DNA from: an uncultured Prevotellaceae bacterium
Lineage (GTDB): Bacteria; Bacteroidota; Bacteroidia; Bacteroidales; Bacteroidaceae
NCBI GenBank assembly: GCA_949299545.1
Contig: CASGAM010000017.1
Location: 1 to 64,000 of the forward strand
Direction: 5' to 3'
Length of the DNA: 64,000 bases
Part shown: one piece after another, positions 34,004-43,407 of the stretch
Layout of the letters: every line of letters begins with the position of its first letter
Position numbering within the stretch: position 1 is the stretch's first letter
The notes under the pieces: generated by a model
Seen by the model: the letters and a program-made list of their open reading frames with translations, nothing else
What the model was told of the DNA's origin: nothing
Databases searched by the model: none
Program-made: the position numbers and the translations under genes

Positions 34004-35701
34004 TTAATAGTCCAACACCATATCATCAACATCACTGCCGGGACAACACATCGGCAATACCTTACCTTCCTCTATGACAGCTACCTGCAAAAGATACGGG
34101 CCGTCGGTCGTTATCATATCACGGATTGCCGCTTCGAGGTCTTCGCGGTTCACGACTGTCTGGTTAGGGATATTGTAAGCCGACGCAATCATATTATAAT
34201 CCGGATTCATCATCGGCGTAAATGAATAACGTTTGCCGAAAAACATTTCCTGCCATTGACGGACATTACCCAGATAATTATTGTTCATCAAAATGATTTT
34301 CACCGGACTACGTTGCTCCATGATTGTGCCTAGCTCCTGAATTGTCATTTGCATACCGCCGTCACCGAGAAACAGGCATACCATACGGTCGGGAGCGCCA
34401 AAAGTAGCACCGATGGCAGCCGGTAGGCCGAACCCCATCGTACCCATACCGCCCGAAGTGACAATACTGCGCTTCTCACTAAACTTGAAATAACGTGCGG
34501 ACATCATCTGATTCTGGCCTACATCCGTAACCAGAATGGCTTTATTGTCGGTCATCTCAGTCACTTTACGCACGACCTCACCCATCTTGATGGGTCCGTC
34601 AGCGGGATGTATTTCCGGTTGGATTACCAGCTCATCTTCTTTTTCAAGGTGTTCCTTAAAACTGTTTTTCCATTCGGCATGTTCATTTTTGTTCACCAAA
34701 GCAAGTACCGCCGCCACTGTTTCCTTGCAATTTCCCAAAACCGGAACATCTACCGGTACATTCTTGTTAATCTCGCTCGGATCAATCTCGAAATGGATTT
34801 TCTTGGCCTGCGTGGCATAAGTACTCAACTTGCCGGTAATACGGTCGTCAAAACGCATACCAACGGCTATCAGCACATCACACTCCTGCGTCTTGACGCT
34901 GTTGGCCAAACTGCCGTGCATACCGAGCATGCCCATATTGAGCGGATGGTCAGACGGCAAGGCGGACAATCCTAACAATGTACAACCTGCCGGAATATCT
35001 GCTTTTTCAATCAGTTCACGCACTTCAGCCTGCGCACCGCCCAGTTCCACACCTTGTCCAATAAGGATGAACGGACGTTTGGCACCATTAATAAGTTCGG
35101 CTGCCTGACGCACACTGTCCGGATTCGTTTTCGGAACTGGCACATAGCTGCGAATAAAATCTATCTTCTCCGGCTCGTAATCCACCATGCCGACCTGCGC
35201 GTTCTTGGCGAAGTCCAACACCACGGGTCCCGGACGACCGCTTTTGGCGATATAAAACGCCCGGCTGACAGCCCAAGCCACATCTTCCGGCCGGCGAATC
35301 TGGTATGACCATTTGCTTATCGGCTGGGTCACCCCCACCAGGTCGCATTCCTGGAAAGCGTCAGAACCTAACATGGACGCACCGACCTGTCCGGCAATGA
35401 CGACAACCGGCGTACTGTCCATCATGGCATCGGCTATACCGGTTACGGTATTCGTTGCGCCGGGACCGCTCGTAACCAAACACACGCCAACTTTTCCCGA
35501 AACTCGGGCATAACCTTGAGCTGCATGCGCAGCCGCTTGCTCATGGCGAACCAAAATATGATTCAACTGGTCTCTATATCCGTACAAGGCATCGTAAACC
35601 GGCATGATAGCACCGCCCGGATAACCGAAGAGCGTGGTCACGCCTTCATGTACCAACGATCGCATCAATGCCTCCGCGCCTGTTATTTTTTCTGTTGCCA
35701 T
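34004..35701 (-). CDS. ilvB: Acetolactate synthase, large (catalytic) subunit
   Basis: The product is 565 aa. It condenses two pyruvates, or pyruvate and 2-oxobutyrate, with thiamine diphosphate. ThDP/Mg motifs are visible: the FGYPGGAIMPVYDALYG start, VRHEQAAAHAAQGYARVSGK with the catalytic Glu, and GDGGMQMTIQELGTIMEQRS with the Mg-binding Asp and Asn (MNNNYLGNVRQWQ). It lies between ilvD and ilvN. Confidence 0.97.
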   Translation of the reverse strand: MATEKITGAEALMRSLVHEGVTTLFGYPGGAIMPVYDALYGYRDQLNHILVRHEQAAAHAAQGYARVSGKVGVCLVTSGPGATNTVTGIADAMMDSTPVVVIAGQVGASMLGSDAFQECDLVGVTQPISKWSYQIRRPEDVAWAVSRAFYIAKSGRPGPVVLDFAKNAQVGMVDYEPEKIDFIRSYVPVPKTNPDSVRQAAELINGAKRPFILIGQGVELGGAQAEVRELIEKADIPAGCTLLGLSALPSDHPLNMGMLGMHGSLANSVKTQECDVLIAVGMRFDDRITGKLSTYATQAKKIHFEIDPSEINKNVPVDVPVLGNCKETVAAVLALVNKNEHAEWKNSFKEHLEKEDELVIQPEIHPADGPIKMGEVVRKVTEMTDNKAILVTDVGQNQMMSARYFKFSEKRSIVTSGGMGTMGFGLPAAIGATFGAPDRMVCLFLGDGGMQMTIQELGTIMEQRSPVKIILMNNNYLGNVRQWQEMFFGKRYSFTPMMNPDYNMIASAYNIPNQTVVNREDLEAAIRDMITTDGPYLLQVAVIEEGKVLPMCCPGSDVDDMVLDY

Positions 35702-35721
35702 ATTTGTTTTTTCCTTTCTTT

Positions 35722-37524
35722 TTAATCTATAATACGAACACCGCCCTTATCGGCCGAGCTAACCATCGAAGCATAAGCCTTCAATGATTTCGGCACCACG
35801 CGGGTACGGGTCATCGGGCGCTGCGGACGGGCAGCCAGCTCCTCATCGCTCAGTTTCACGTTGATACTGCGGTTCGGTATATCAATTTCGATGATGTCCC
35901 CGTCGACAATCTTGCCGATATTACCGCCGGCAGCCGCCTCAGGAGAAACATGGCCGATACTCAATCCGGAGGTACCGCCTGAAAAACGTCCGTCGGTAAT
36001 CAACGCGCATTCCTTACCCAGATGGCGGCTCTTCAAGTAGGACGTGGGATAAAGCATTTCCTGCATGCCCGGCCCGCCTTTAGGACCTTCGTGCGTAATT
36101 ACCACTACATCACCGCTCACAACTTTTCCGCCAAGGATTCCCTCGCAGGCATCTTCCTGTGAGTCGAACACTTTCGCCGGACCGCTGAAATGCCAGATGC
36201 TTTCATCCACACCGGCTGTCTTTACCACACAACCGTCCTGTGCGATGTTGCCAAAAAGAATAGCCAGACCGCCATCCTTGCTGTAAGCATGCTCCACATC
36301 ACGGATGCAGCCCGTTGCACGATCGGTATCCAATGTTTCATAAGCCTTATTCTGAGACCCCATCCGGGTGCTGAAGACGCCTCCCGGCGCACTGGTATAA
36401 ATACGTTTGGCCTCAGCATCCACATCAGCCTTCATAATGCTATATTTCTCTATGTCTTCACCAAGCGTGCTGCCATTAACCCGCTTGCAGGTCGTATCCA
36501 ACAAACCGGCTTTGTTCAGTTCTCCTAAGATATTAAGGATACCGCCCGCACGATTACACTCCTGGATGGAATATTTCTGCGTGTTCGGCGCAAGTTTGCA
36601 CAAACACGGCACGCGGCGACTCAGGGCGTCTATATCAGCCATTTTGAAGTCTACACCGGCTTCATTGGCTACAGCCAGCAGATGGAGTACGGTATTTGAA
36701 GAACCGCCCATCGCAATATCCAGCGTCATGGCGTTCAGGAAAGCCTGACGCGTGGCAATACTCTTCGGCAACACGCTCTCGTCGCCCTCTTCATAATACT
36801 TATAGGCATTCTTGACAACCAATGCCGCCGCATCCTTGAACAGCTGCAAACGGTTGGCATGCGTAGCCAATATCGTCCCGTTTCCCGGCAATGACAAGCC
36901 GATAGCCTCTGTCAGACAGTTCATGCTGTTGGCCGTAAACATGCCCGAACAGCTGCCGCAACCCGGACAGGCACAAGCCTCTATCTTGGCAATTTCCTCA
37001 TCGCTTACCGTCGTATCGGCCGATTTTATCATGGCCGTAATCAAATCGGCATTCTCCCCGTTGATTTTATGCGCTTCCATTGGTCCGCCGGAAACAAACA
37101 CCGTCGGAATATTCAAACGCATGCTGGCCATCAGCATGCCCGGCGTAATCTTGTCGCAGTTGGAAATGCAAATCATGGCATCTGCCTTGTGTGCATTCAC
37201 CATATACTCCACGCTGTCGGCAATGATGTCACGAGAAGGCAATGAATACAGCATGCCGTCATGCCCCATTGCGATACCGTCGTCAATGGCAATGGTATTG
37301 AACTCGGCCGCATAACAGCCTAATTTTTCGATTTCCGCCTTTACCATCTGCCCCACTTCATGCAAATGGGTATGTCCCGGTACGAATTGGGTAAAAGAGT
37401 TGACGATTGCAATAATTGGTTTTCCGAATTGTTCGTGTTTCATTCCATTGGCCACCCACAAGGCGCGGGCTCCCGCCATACGTCTTCCTTCTGTGCTTTG
37501 CGCACTGCGTAGTTTGTTCTTCAT
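35722..37524 (-). CDS. ilvD: Dihydroxy-acid dehydratase
   Basis: The product is 600 aa from the ATG at 37524 ([20 protein letters not shown]); longer upstream starts up to 37746 cross the promoter and a repeat and should be rejected. IlvD dehydrates dihydroxy acids to 2-oxo acids with an iron-sulfur cluster; Cys motifs are [14 protein letters not shown] and [19 protein letters not shown]. It opens the ilvD-ilvB-ilvN-thioesterase-ilvC operon. Confidence 0.97.
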   Translation of the reverse strand: MKNKLRSAQSTEGRRMAGARALWVANGMKHEQFGKPIIAIVNSFTQFVPGHTHLHEVGQMVKAEIEKLGCYAAEFNTIAIDDGIAMGHDGMLYSLPSRDIIADSVEYMVNAHKADAMICISNCDKITPGMLMASMRLNIPTVFVSGGPMEAHKINGENADLITAMIKSADTTVSDEEIAKIEACACPGCGSCSGMFTANSMNCLTEAIGLSLPGNGTILATHANRLQLFKDAAALVVKNAYKYYEEGDESVLPKSIATRQAFLNAMTLDIAMGGSSNTVLHLLAVANEAGVDFKMADIDALSRRVPCLCKLAPNTQKYSIQECNRAGGILNILGELNKAGLLDTTCKRVNGSTLGEDIEKYSIMKADVDAEAKRIYTSAPGGVFSTRMGSQNKAYETLDTDRATGCIRDVEHAYSKDGGLAILFGNIAQDGCVVKTAGVDESIWHFSGPAKVFDSQEDACEGILGGKVVSGDVVVITHEGPKGGPGMQEMLYPTSYLKSRHLGKECALITDGRFSGGTSGLSIGHVSPEAAAGGNIGKIVDGDIIEIDIPNRSINVKLSDEELAARPQRPMTRTRVVPKSLKAYASMVSSADKGGVRIID

Positions 37525-37563
37525 TATATCTTTTTTATATATACTATAATCCATTTTAGCCCA

Positions 37564-37595
37564 CAAATTTAAGGTTTTTTCCATACTCGGCAAAA
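37564..37595 (-). promoter_or_regulatory. Promoter of the ilv operon
   Basis: On the minus strand TTTTG (37595-37591) and TAAATTTG (37571-37564) are 19 bases apart. The leader to ilvD is about 33 nt, too short for a leader-peptide attenuator. Between 37596 and 37749 I see nothing else. Confidence 0.8.
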
Positions 37596-37749
37596 GTTTG
37601 TTCCATAAAAATGGCATTTTGCTAAAAAACAGAAGCAAAGCACATGAAAATCCGATAAAATATAATAAATACAGACTGGTTTGCGACAAAATATAAGCAA
37701 CCGCTCGATTCGGAACAAGACAAAAGCATACCGGTTTTGACATCACAGT

Positions 37750-37839
37750 TTCTTGTCAAAACTGCAAGCGGTTGCAGTAAAATTTGCGACCTGTCGCTTC
37801 TGCAAGGCGACAGGTCGTGTTGTAGAAGCGACAGGTCGC
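37750..37839 (+). repeat. Dispersed palindromic repeat, copy 3
   Basis: The core arms GCGACCTGTCGCTTCT (37786-37801) and AGAAGCGACAGGTCGC (37824-37839) pair perfectly, and with one mismatch the pairing extends three bases further. A tail (TTCTTGTCAAAACTGCAAGC, then GGTTGCAG) lies on the left. It ends 9 bases from the histidine kinase stop codon. Confidence 0.9.
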
Positions 37840-37848
37840 TTTTTACAA

Positions 37849-39156
37849 TCAAGCAAATTCCAGCACAAACGTAGTATTCCATCCGCCTGTTCCCGCGGGC
37901 AACAAAGTAATGGTGCCATTGGACAAAGCCATAATCTGCCGGCTGACGGAAAGACCGATACCGCTGCCGTTGGATTTGGTGGTGAAGAATGGAACAAAGA
38001 TGTGCTGCCGCACCTCATCCGAAATCGGTGCCCCGTCATTGCAGACCTTAATGACAACATGTTCATCTTTGCGAACATAGGCCACTACGGCTATTCGTCC
38101 CACATTCTCTCCAATAGCCTGAACTGCGTTGCGTACGATATTGATCAGTACCTGCCGCACCAGATGCTTGTCGGCATATAACATAATATCCACGGGTTCC
38201 ACCTTATTTTCAAGTTGGATGGTTTCCGGAACGATTTTCAGCGCCGTTATCTCATCGGTCAGCTCATGCACATAAAACAATGATGGAACGGGCGTCGGCA
38301 ATGAAGAGAAGCGCCGATAGTTTTCCACCCATGCCAATAAGCCCTGCGACGTGTTGTAAATAACGGAAAGCCCTTCCTGGAACTGAGCCGGCGTGCGGTC
38401 TTTCTTTTCAAGCAGAGACGCGCTCAACGAAACCACCGGCGTGATGGCATTCATAATTTCATGGGTCAGTACGTGCGACATTTTAATCCAGGCATCAAGT
38501 TCGCGCTCATCCACCGCTGCCCGCAAATCATTCAGCGTAAAAATACGCAAACATCCCTGCTGCGTTTTCAGAACAGCTGTCCCTAACAACATCTCCCGCG
38601 TTCCGTGAGGCGTGTCATAGGAAAGACGACGCTGGCCGTCAGGCACCAAAAGCCTGAAAGCGTCAGCCACATGGTCACCCACTTTGTTCAACTGTCCCAA
38701 ACGGACCAGGGCAGACAGTCCCAACATATTCAATGCTTTCTCGTTACATTGCACTACCCGATCGGCTTCATCCGCCACCACGATACCCGTATTGACATGT
38801 TCCAGAATGAGTTTATAGAAAGTCTCCCGTTCTACCAACTTTTTTTGATTGTTGCCCAGCGTACGGCTGTATGAATCCATCAAAGCATTCAGATGGCGCG
38901 TCGTATAGTCCCAACGTCCCTTGACCGGGAAACGAAAGTTGTAATCCTCGTTGGCAAACGCCTTCAGCATCAGTTCAAACTTCTCATTGAGGTTGCGTTG
39001 CGAACGGACTATCAGACAAAGCACATACAAGAGCGCCAAAGTAGTCAGTACAGCCCAGACAACATAACCAGCCCACCACAACAGAGCCGACAAAACGGCA
39101 AGCAGCACGACGCCCAACGTCTGCCGCAATGCAAATAACTGATACCTATAATCCAT
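37849..39156 (-). CDS. Sensor histidine kinase, NtrY/PAS type
   Basis: The product is 435 aa. Two membrane helices (about 12-50), a HAMP/PAS-like region (about 55-200; ERETFYKLILEHVNTGIVVA), a HisKA domain with His232 in SHVLTHEIMNAITPV, and a HATPase with the N box VRQVLINIVRNAVQAIGEN, VKVCNDGAPIS and GSGIGLSVSRQIM. There is almost no periplasmic loop, so it may sense membrane or cytosolic signals. It overlaps the regulator gene by 11 bp. Confidence 0.92.
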   Translation of the reverse strand: MDYRYQLFALRQTLGVVLLAVLSALLWWAGYVVWAVLTTLALLYVLCLIVRSQRNLNEKFELMLKAFANEDYNFRFPVKGRWDYTTRHLNALMDSYSRTLGNNQKKLVERETFYKLILEHVNTGIVVADEADRVVQCNEKALNMLGLSALVRLGQLNKVGDHVADAFRLLVPDGQRRLSYDTPHGTREMLLGTAVLKTQQGCLRIFTLNDLRAAVDERELDAWIKMSHVLTHEIMNAITPVVSLSASLLEKKDRTPAQFQEGLSVIYNTSQGLLAWVENYRRFSSLPTPVPSLFYVHELTDEITALKIVPETIQLENKVEPVDIMLYADKHLVRQVLINIVRNAVQAIGENVGRIAVVAYVRKDEHVVIKVCNDGAPISDEVRQHIFVPFFTTKSNGSGIGLSVSRQIMALSNGTITLLPAGTGGWNTTFVLEFA

Positions 39157-40501
39157 AGCGCTTTATCTTATTGTACAATGTCTGTCGTGTTATTCCCAAG
39201 CGTGAAGCCGCCAGCGAATAATTGCCGCCGCACTGTTCAATCGCCCGCCGTATGGCCGCCGATTCCATCTCCTCCAACGTCTGCGCATTGTCAATGACGC
39301 CGACAGACAAGGGTCCGGTTTTATCCTCGATGTTCAAACACTCTGCCGGCAACAGATGCGACCGACTGTCATCAAACATAATGACGGCACGTTCCACCAC
39401 ATGCTGCAACTCACGGATATTGCCGGCCCATACGCCGGCCGTCAGTTTTCCTTCCGCCTCGGCAGTAAACCCTTCCGCCTGCCGGCCGTAAGCCTGCGCG
39501 TAGCGTTTCAAAAAACGCTGTGCCAGCGGCAGGATGTCTTCACGCCGCTCTCTCAAAGGTGGCAGATGCAAATGAATGGTATTGATACGGTATAGCAAAT
39601 CTTCCCTGAACTCCCCACGCGTCACCATCTCTTCAAGACGGCGGTTGGTAGCGCATATCAAACGGATATCCACATCCATAGGCTTATTGCTGCCCACTCT
39701 CACAATCTGCCGGCGCTGCAGTACCGTCAGCAATTTAGCTTGCGAATGCAGAGGCAGGTTACCGATTTCATCCAAAAAAAGCGTTCCCCCATGGGCCGCC
39801 TCGAAACGTCCTGTCCGGTCTGCATGTGCGTCGGTAAAAGCGCCTTTCACATGCCCGAAAAGCTCGCTTTCAAACAAGGTATCTGTAACAGCGCCCATGT
39901 CGACCGTTACCATCGGAGCATCCCGCCGTTGCGACAGCATGTGGATTTCCTGGGCAAGCACTTCCTTTCCGGTTCCGTTCTCGCCCGTTATCAGGACATT
40001 GGCGTCCGTACGACTGCACCGTTCCACTTGTTCCCGCAACTGTTTCATGGCCGCCGACGTTCCCCAGTACATGTCTTGCTGCGGCCGGTTATCCTTCTCC
40101 CCCTTTGAAACTGCGGGCTTACGGCCGGCTGCCTGTATCAGCGTATGTACCAATTTGGCGTTATCCCACGGTTTGACGATAAAATCGGCCGCGCCGCGCT
40201 TGATGCCTTCAACAGCCAGTTCTATATCCGCATAGGCAGTAAACAGCACTACCGGCAGCCGTGGATAACGCGCCTTGATTTCCTGCAACCAATAAAGCCC
40301 CTCATTGCCACTGTTGATACCTGCCGAGAAATTCATATCGAGCAACACCACATCCACCTTTTCGCGGTCGAGCAGTCCCATGACACCTTGCGGCGAGGAA
40401 AGACTGAGAATATGTTCAAAATAATCCGCCAACAAGAACTGCAAGGTCGTCAGGATACTTTTATTATCATCCACAATCAATATGGAACGGGCTGTTTTCA
40501 T
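39146..40501 (-). CDS. Sigma-54-dependent response regulator, NtrC family
   Basis: The product is 451 aa. A receiver domain (Asp55 in VVLLDMNFS, acidic pocket DD11-12, Lys near LPVVLFTAY) is followed by an AAA+ domain with Walker A GENGTGKEV, the sigma-54-contacting loop GAFTDA (GAFTGA in most NtrC family members), and Walker B GGTLFLDEIGNLPL. A Fis-type helix-turn-helix ends the protein (GNYSLAASRLGITRQTLYNK). The divergent operon carries a perfect sigma-54 promoter and two palindromes, so this regulator very probably controls it after phosphorylation by the kinase. Confidence 0.95.
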   Translation of the reverse strand: MKTARSILIVDDNKSILTTLQFLLADYFEHILSLSSPQGVMGLLDREKVDVVLLDMNFSAGINSGNEGLYWLQEIKARYPRLPVVLFTAYADIELAVEGIKRGAADFIVKPWDNAKLVHTLIQAAGRKPAVSKGEKDNRPQQDMYWGTSAAMKQLREQVERCSRTDANVLITGENGTGKEVLAQEIHMLSQRRDAPMVTVDMGAVTDTLFESELFGHVKGAFTDAHADRTGRFEAAHGGTLFLDEIGNLPLHSQAKLLTVLQRRQIVRVGSNKPMDVDIRLICATNRRLEEMVTRGEFREDLLYRINTIHLHLPPLRERREDILPLAQRFLKRYAQAYGRQAEGFTAEAEGKLTAGVWAGNIRELQHVVERAVIMFDDSRSHLLPAECLNIEDKTGPLSVGVIDNAQTLEEMESAAIRRAIEQCGGNYSLAASRLGITRQTLYNKIKRYGL

Positions 40502-40524
40502 AGAAGCTTTTTTTATTCTTGCGG

Positions 40525-40532
40525 CAAATATA
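40525..40532 (-). promoter_or_regulatory. Probable -7 element for the regulator-kinase operon
   Basis: On the minus strand TATATTTG matches TAnnTTTG, 24 bases before the regulator start. The -33 element is not clear. Confidence 0.45.
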
Positions 40533-40603
40533 GCAAGAAATAAGCTTGCTGACCGACATTTTGTTCAGACTTTTTCCATTCCGAAGCCGCGGCCTGTATA
40601 CCG

Positions 40604-40620
40604 TGTCTAATAATTAGACA
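40604..40620. promoter_or_regulatory. Upstream activator site 1 of the sigma-54 promoter
   Basis: TGTCTA-ATAAT-TAGACA is a perfect 6-bp palindrome with a 5-base spacer. Site 2 has the same arms and spacer, with centres 23 bases apart. The pair lies about 70-110 bases upstream of the -12 element, the usual range for NtrC-type activators. Confidence 0.8.
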
Positions 40621-40626
40621 TGGCGG

Positions 40627-40643
40627 TGTCTATTTTTTAGACA
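40627..40643. promoter_or_regulatory. Upstream activator site 2 of the sigma-54 promoter
   Basis: TGTCTA-TTTTT-TAGACA has the same arms as site 1; here the palindrome extends two bases on each side (GG/CC). Two nearly in-phase sites suggest cooperative dimer binding. Confidence 0.8.
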
Positions 40644-40698
40644 CCCCGTTCCGCCTCGATTTTCACTAAATTCATGAGATACAACAACTTAATATTTC

Positions 40699-40714
40699 TG
40701 GCACGGCATTTGCT
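40699..40714 (+). promoter_or_regulatory. Sigma-54 promoter (-24/-12) of the efflux operon
   Basis: TGGCACG-GCAT-TTGCT matches the sigma-54 consensus TGGCACG-N4-TTGCA/T at every conserved base, with correct spacing. The leader to the ATG at 40750 is about 25 nt. Confidence 0.92.
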
Positions 40715-40749
40715 ATTATTAAGGCAGGAACAATTTGCATTTAATCGAC

Positions 40750-42090
40750 ATGAAAATAAAGCATCTCATCCTTCTTCTGGCATGGCCGGCATCACAGGTA
40801 ACGGGACAGACTGCGGCCTGGACAATGCAAGACTGCATCCGTCACGCCATAACGCACAGCCACAACCTGAAGAGTTACGAATGGAACGTGAAAAGCCAGA
40901 AAACCCAGCTCACCGAAGCCTACACGGCCTTCCTGCCATCGCTCTCGGCCGGCAGCGGACTGAGCTACAGTTTCGGACGCTCCATCGACCCCGGCACCAA
41001 CAGCTACAGCACGGTGGCCAACCTGAACAACAACTATTCAGCCAGCCTGTCCATCCCGCTTTTCAGAGGCGGCATATTGGTCAACCAACTCAAGATTTCA
41101 CAAACGCAACTGGCCGCCGGCCGAAGCCAGTTAGAAGCGCAAAAAGACCAGACAGCCCTGAACGTGATGAATGCTTTCACCGAAGCCGTCTATTACGACC
41201 TGATGACGGAATATGCACGCGAAAAACTTGAAGAAAGCCGCCTGCAGACGCATAAGACCCGCCGCATGGCGGAACTCGGCATGAAAGGCAAGTCCGACAT
41301 GGCACTTATCGAGGCACAGCTGGCTCAGGACGAATACGACTACACGCACAGCCTCTACCTGAAAGAAAATGCCCTGTTAGCGCTCAAGAATCTTATGAAC
41401 TTTCCGGCCGAAGATTCGCTTGCTCTCAACACCACTCTTTTGCCTATTGCCGACACGGCGACAACCGACGGCATTGCCATGGCGGAAGAGACGGCACAGT
41501 CATACCGTTGGTCGGAAACCCACAATCCCGGCATGCGGCAAAGCCGCCTCAACTTGCAGCAGCAACTATACTACCGCCGGCAAGCCCTGGGCAATTTTTT
41601 CCCGAACATCTCTTTTTCAGCCGGCATTTCCACCTCCTATTTCCGGACATTGGGCGAACCGGGCTTCGACCATTTCGGACGACAGTTCAAAAACAACCTT
41701 GGCGAATACGTCAGTTTCAATGTCAGCCTGCCTATTTTCAGCCGGCTCGGCAACATCATGAACTACCGCCGCCGCGAATTTCAATATCAAATAGCCCGTG
41801 AAAGCCACGAGCAACAGCAGACTTCTTTATGGACAACCATCCGTCAGACCATCCTTGAGCGCGAATCTCTCCGCAAGGAATATATCCGGATGCTAAAGAA
41901 AGTGGAAGCCGACTCCATTGCGTACACGGTCGTGGCCCGCAAGTTCGATGAAGGGTTGGCAGCCCCGCTCGACCTGAAAACGGCAGCGGCGACCTTGCTC
42001 TCCGGACGGGCTACCCTGTTGCAATGCCGTCTGAACTATGCACTCAAACAACGGTTGGCCGCCTACTATTCAGGACAACCGCTTTATTAA
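40750..42090 (+). CDS. TolC-family outer membrane protein
   Basis: The product is 446 aa from the ATG at 40750 (MKIKHLILLLAWPASQVTGQ), which gives a clean signal peptide and lies after the sigma-54 site; an in-frame ATG at 40735 lies closer to that site and adds only five residues. OEP repeats: WTMQDCIRHAITHSHNLKSY and LPSLSAGSGLSYSFGRSIDP in the first half, FFPNISFSAGIS in the second, and SIAYTVVARKFDEGLAAPLD near the end. It forms the outer duct for the MacAB-like transporter encoded by the next three genes. Confidence 0.94.
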   Translation: MKIKHLILLLAWPASQVTGQTAAWTMQDCIRHAITHSHNLKSYEWNVKSQKTQLTEAYTAFLPSLSAGSGLSYSFGRSIDPGTNSYSTVANLNNNYSASLSIPLFRGGILVNQLKISQTQLAAGRSQLEAQKDQTALNVMNAFTEAVYYDLMTEYAREKLEESRLQTHKTRRMAELGMKGKSDMALIEAQLAQDEYDYTHSLYLKENALLALKNLMNFPAEDSLALNTTLLPIADTATTDGIAMAEETAQSYRWSETHNPGMRQSRLNLQQQLYYRRQALGNFFPNISFSAGISTSYFRTLGEPGFDHFGRQFKNNLGEYVSFNVSLPIFSRLGNIMNYRRREFQYQIARESHEQQQTSLWTTIRQTILERESLRKEYIRMLKKVEADSIAYTVVARKFDEGLAAPLDLKTAAATLLSGRATLLQCRLNYALKQRLAAYYSGQPLY

Positions 42091-42120
42091 AAACGCTCAC
42101 CAAAAAAACATCAGCAATAT

Positions 42121-43371
42121 ATGGACATACCTATCAAACAGACCAAAGGCATCAAACGCAGACATCTGCCATGGATTGGCGGCGGCATTATGCTGCTGGC
42201 ACTCATCGGCTGGATTATATTCGGGACACATACCAGCGTTTACAAAGTAGACCGGCGCATTGTGAACATCGCCAAAGCCGAAAAAAGCCAATTTGACGAT
42301 TATGTACGCATCAGCGGTCAGGTCACCCCCATTTCCATCGTCCAGGTCGCTCCTGAGGAAGCCGGCATCGTGGAAGAAAAATTAGTGGAAGAAGGCGCGA
42401 AAGTGAAAGCCGGCGACATCCTGCTCAGGCTGAGCAACAGCAATCTCGACATGCAGATCCTCAACGCCGAAGCCGAACTGGCAGAAAAACAAAACCTGTT
42501 GCGCAACACCCAGGTCACCATGCAACAGGACAAGCTCAACAACGAGATGGAGAAACTTCAGCTGGCGCAGGAACTCACACGCAAGGAACGTACCTTCCGC
42601 CAGTATGAACGTCTGTACCGCGAAGACCTCGTCAGCCGCGAAGAATATCTGCAAACCAAAGAAGACTATGAACTTACCGCCGGCAAGCACCGCCTCATTG
42701 TGGAGCGCCTTCAACAAGACTCCATCTACCGCAGCATCCAGATGCAGCAAATGGAAGACAACCTGGAGAACATGCAGCGCAACCTGACACTCATCCGCGA
42801 CAGGAAGAACAAGCTGGCCGTCCGTTCAAAAATCGACGGCGAACTGGGACAACTCGATGTGGAACTCGGCCAAAGCATCGGCGCCGGCCAGAAAGTGGGA
42901 CAGGTCAACGATCTTTCCGACTTCAAGATTGAAGCCTACATCGACGAGCATTACATTGACCGCGTCCGTACCGGATTGGACGGCGCCTTCACCCGACAGG
43001 AACAGAGTTTTCCCGTACGCATAAGGAAAGTCATGCCCGAAGTCCGTGACGGCAGGTTCTGCACCGAGCTGGTCTTCACCGGCAAACGCCCCGACCGAAT
43101 CCGTAGCGGACAGAACTACGACATCAACCTTCAGCTGGGCCAGTCAACAGAAAGCATTATCATCCCCAAAGGCTCATTTTACCAGATGACCGGCGGAAAA
43201 TGGATTTTCGTACTCAGCCCTGACGGCACACATGCCTACCGGCGCAACATCCGCATCGGACGGCAAAACCCGCGCTATTACGAAATACTCGAGGGACTCA
43301 TGCCCGGCGAACAGGTCATCATATCGGGTTATGAAAGCTATAAAACGAGTGACGAATTGGAATTTTTTTAA
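42121..43371 (+). CDS. MacA/HlyD-type membrane fusion protein
   Basis: The product is 416 aa: one membrane helix (about 17-37, IGGGIMLLALIGWIIF), a lipoyl half (VQVAPEEAGIVEEKLVEEGA), a long coiled-coil hairpin (about 105-225; QMQQMEDNLENMQRNLTLIR), a second lipoyl half (AVRSKIDGELGQLDVELGQS) and a beta-barrel domain to the end. It starts 31 bases after the TolC gene and connects permease and duct in the periplasm. Confidence 0.93.
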   Translation: MDIPIKQTKGIKRRHLPWIGGGIMLLALIGWIIFGTHTSVYKVDRRIVNIAKAEKSQFDDYVRISGQVTPISIVQVAPEEAGIVEEKLVEEGAKVKAGDILLRLSNSNLDMQILNAEAELAEKQNLLRNTQVTMQQDKLNNEMEKLQLAQELTRKERTFRQYERLYREDLVSREEYLQTKEDYELTAGKHRLIVERLQQDSIYRSIQMQQMEDNLENMQRNLTLIRDRKNKLAVRSKIDGELGQLDVELGQSIGAGQKVGQVNDLSDFKIEAYIDEHYIDRVRTGLDGAFTRQEQSFPVRIRKVMPEVRDGRFCTELVFTGKRPDRIRSGQNYDINLQLGQSTESIIIPKGSFYQMTGGKWIFVLSPDGTHAYRRNIRIGRQNPRYYEILEGLMPGEQVIISGYESYKTSDELEFF

Positions 43372-43407
43372 AAAAGACAAATTTATAGAACCTAATTTAT
43401 TCAATCA

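Noticed and set aside
37525-37746. N-terminal extension of ilvD to 37746
   Set aside because: It would run through the ilv promoter at 37564-37595; the conserved protein starts at the ATG at 37524.
37750-37882. Small open frames across the palindromic repeat (with CRSDRSQ-like peptides)
   Set aside because: They are translations of the repeat itself, present in both strands because the repeat is a palindrome.
39576-40235. Plus-strand frame of 219 codons opposite the response regulator
   Set aside because: It is antisense to the conserved AAA+ domain and has Ser/Arg-rich shadow composition.
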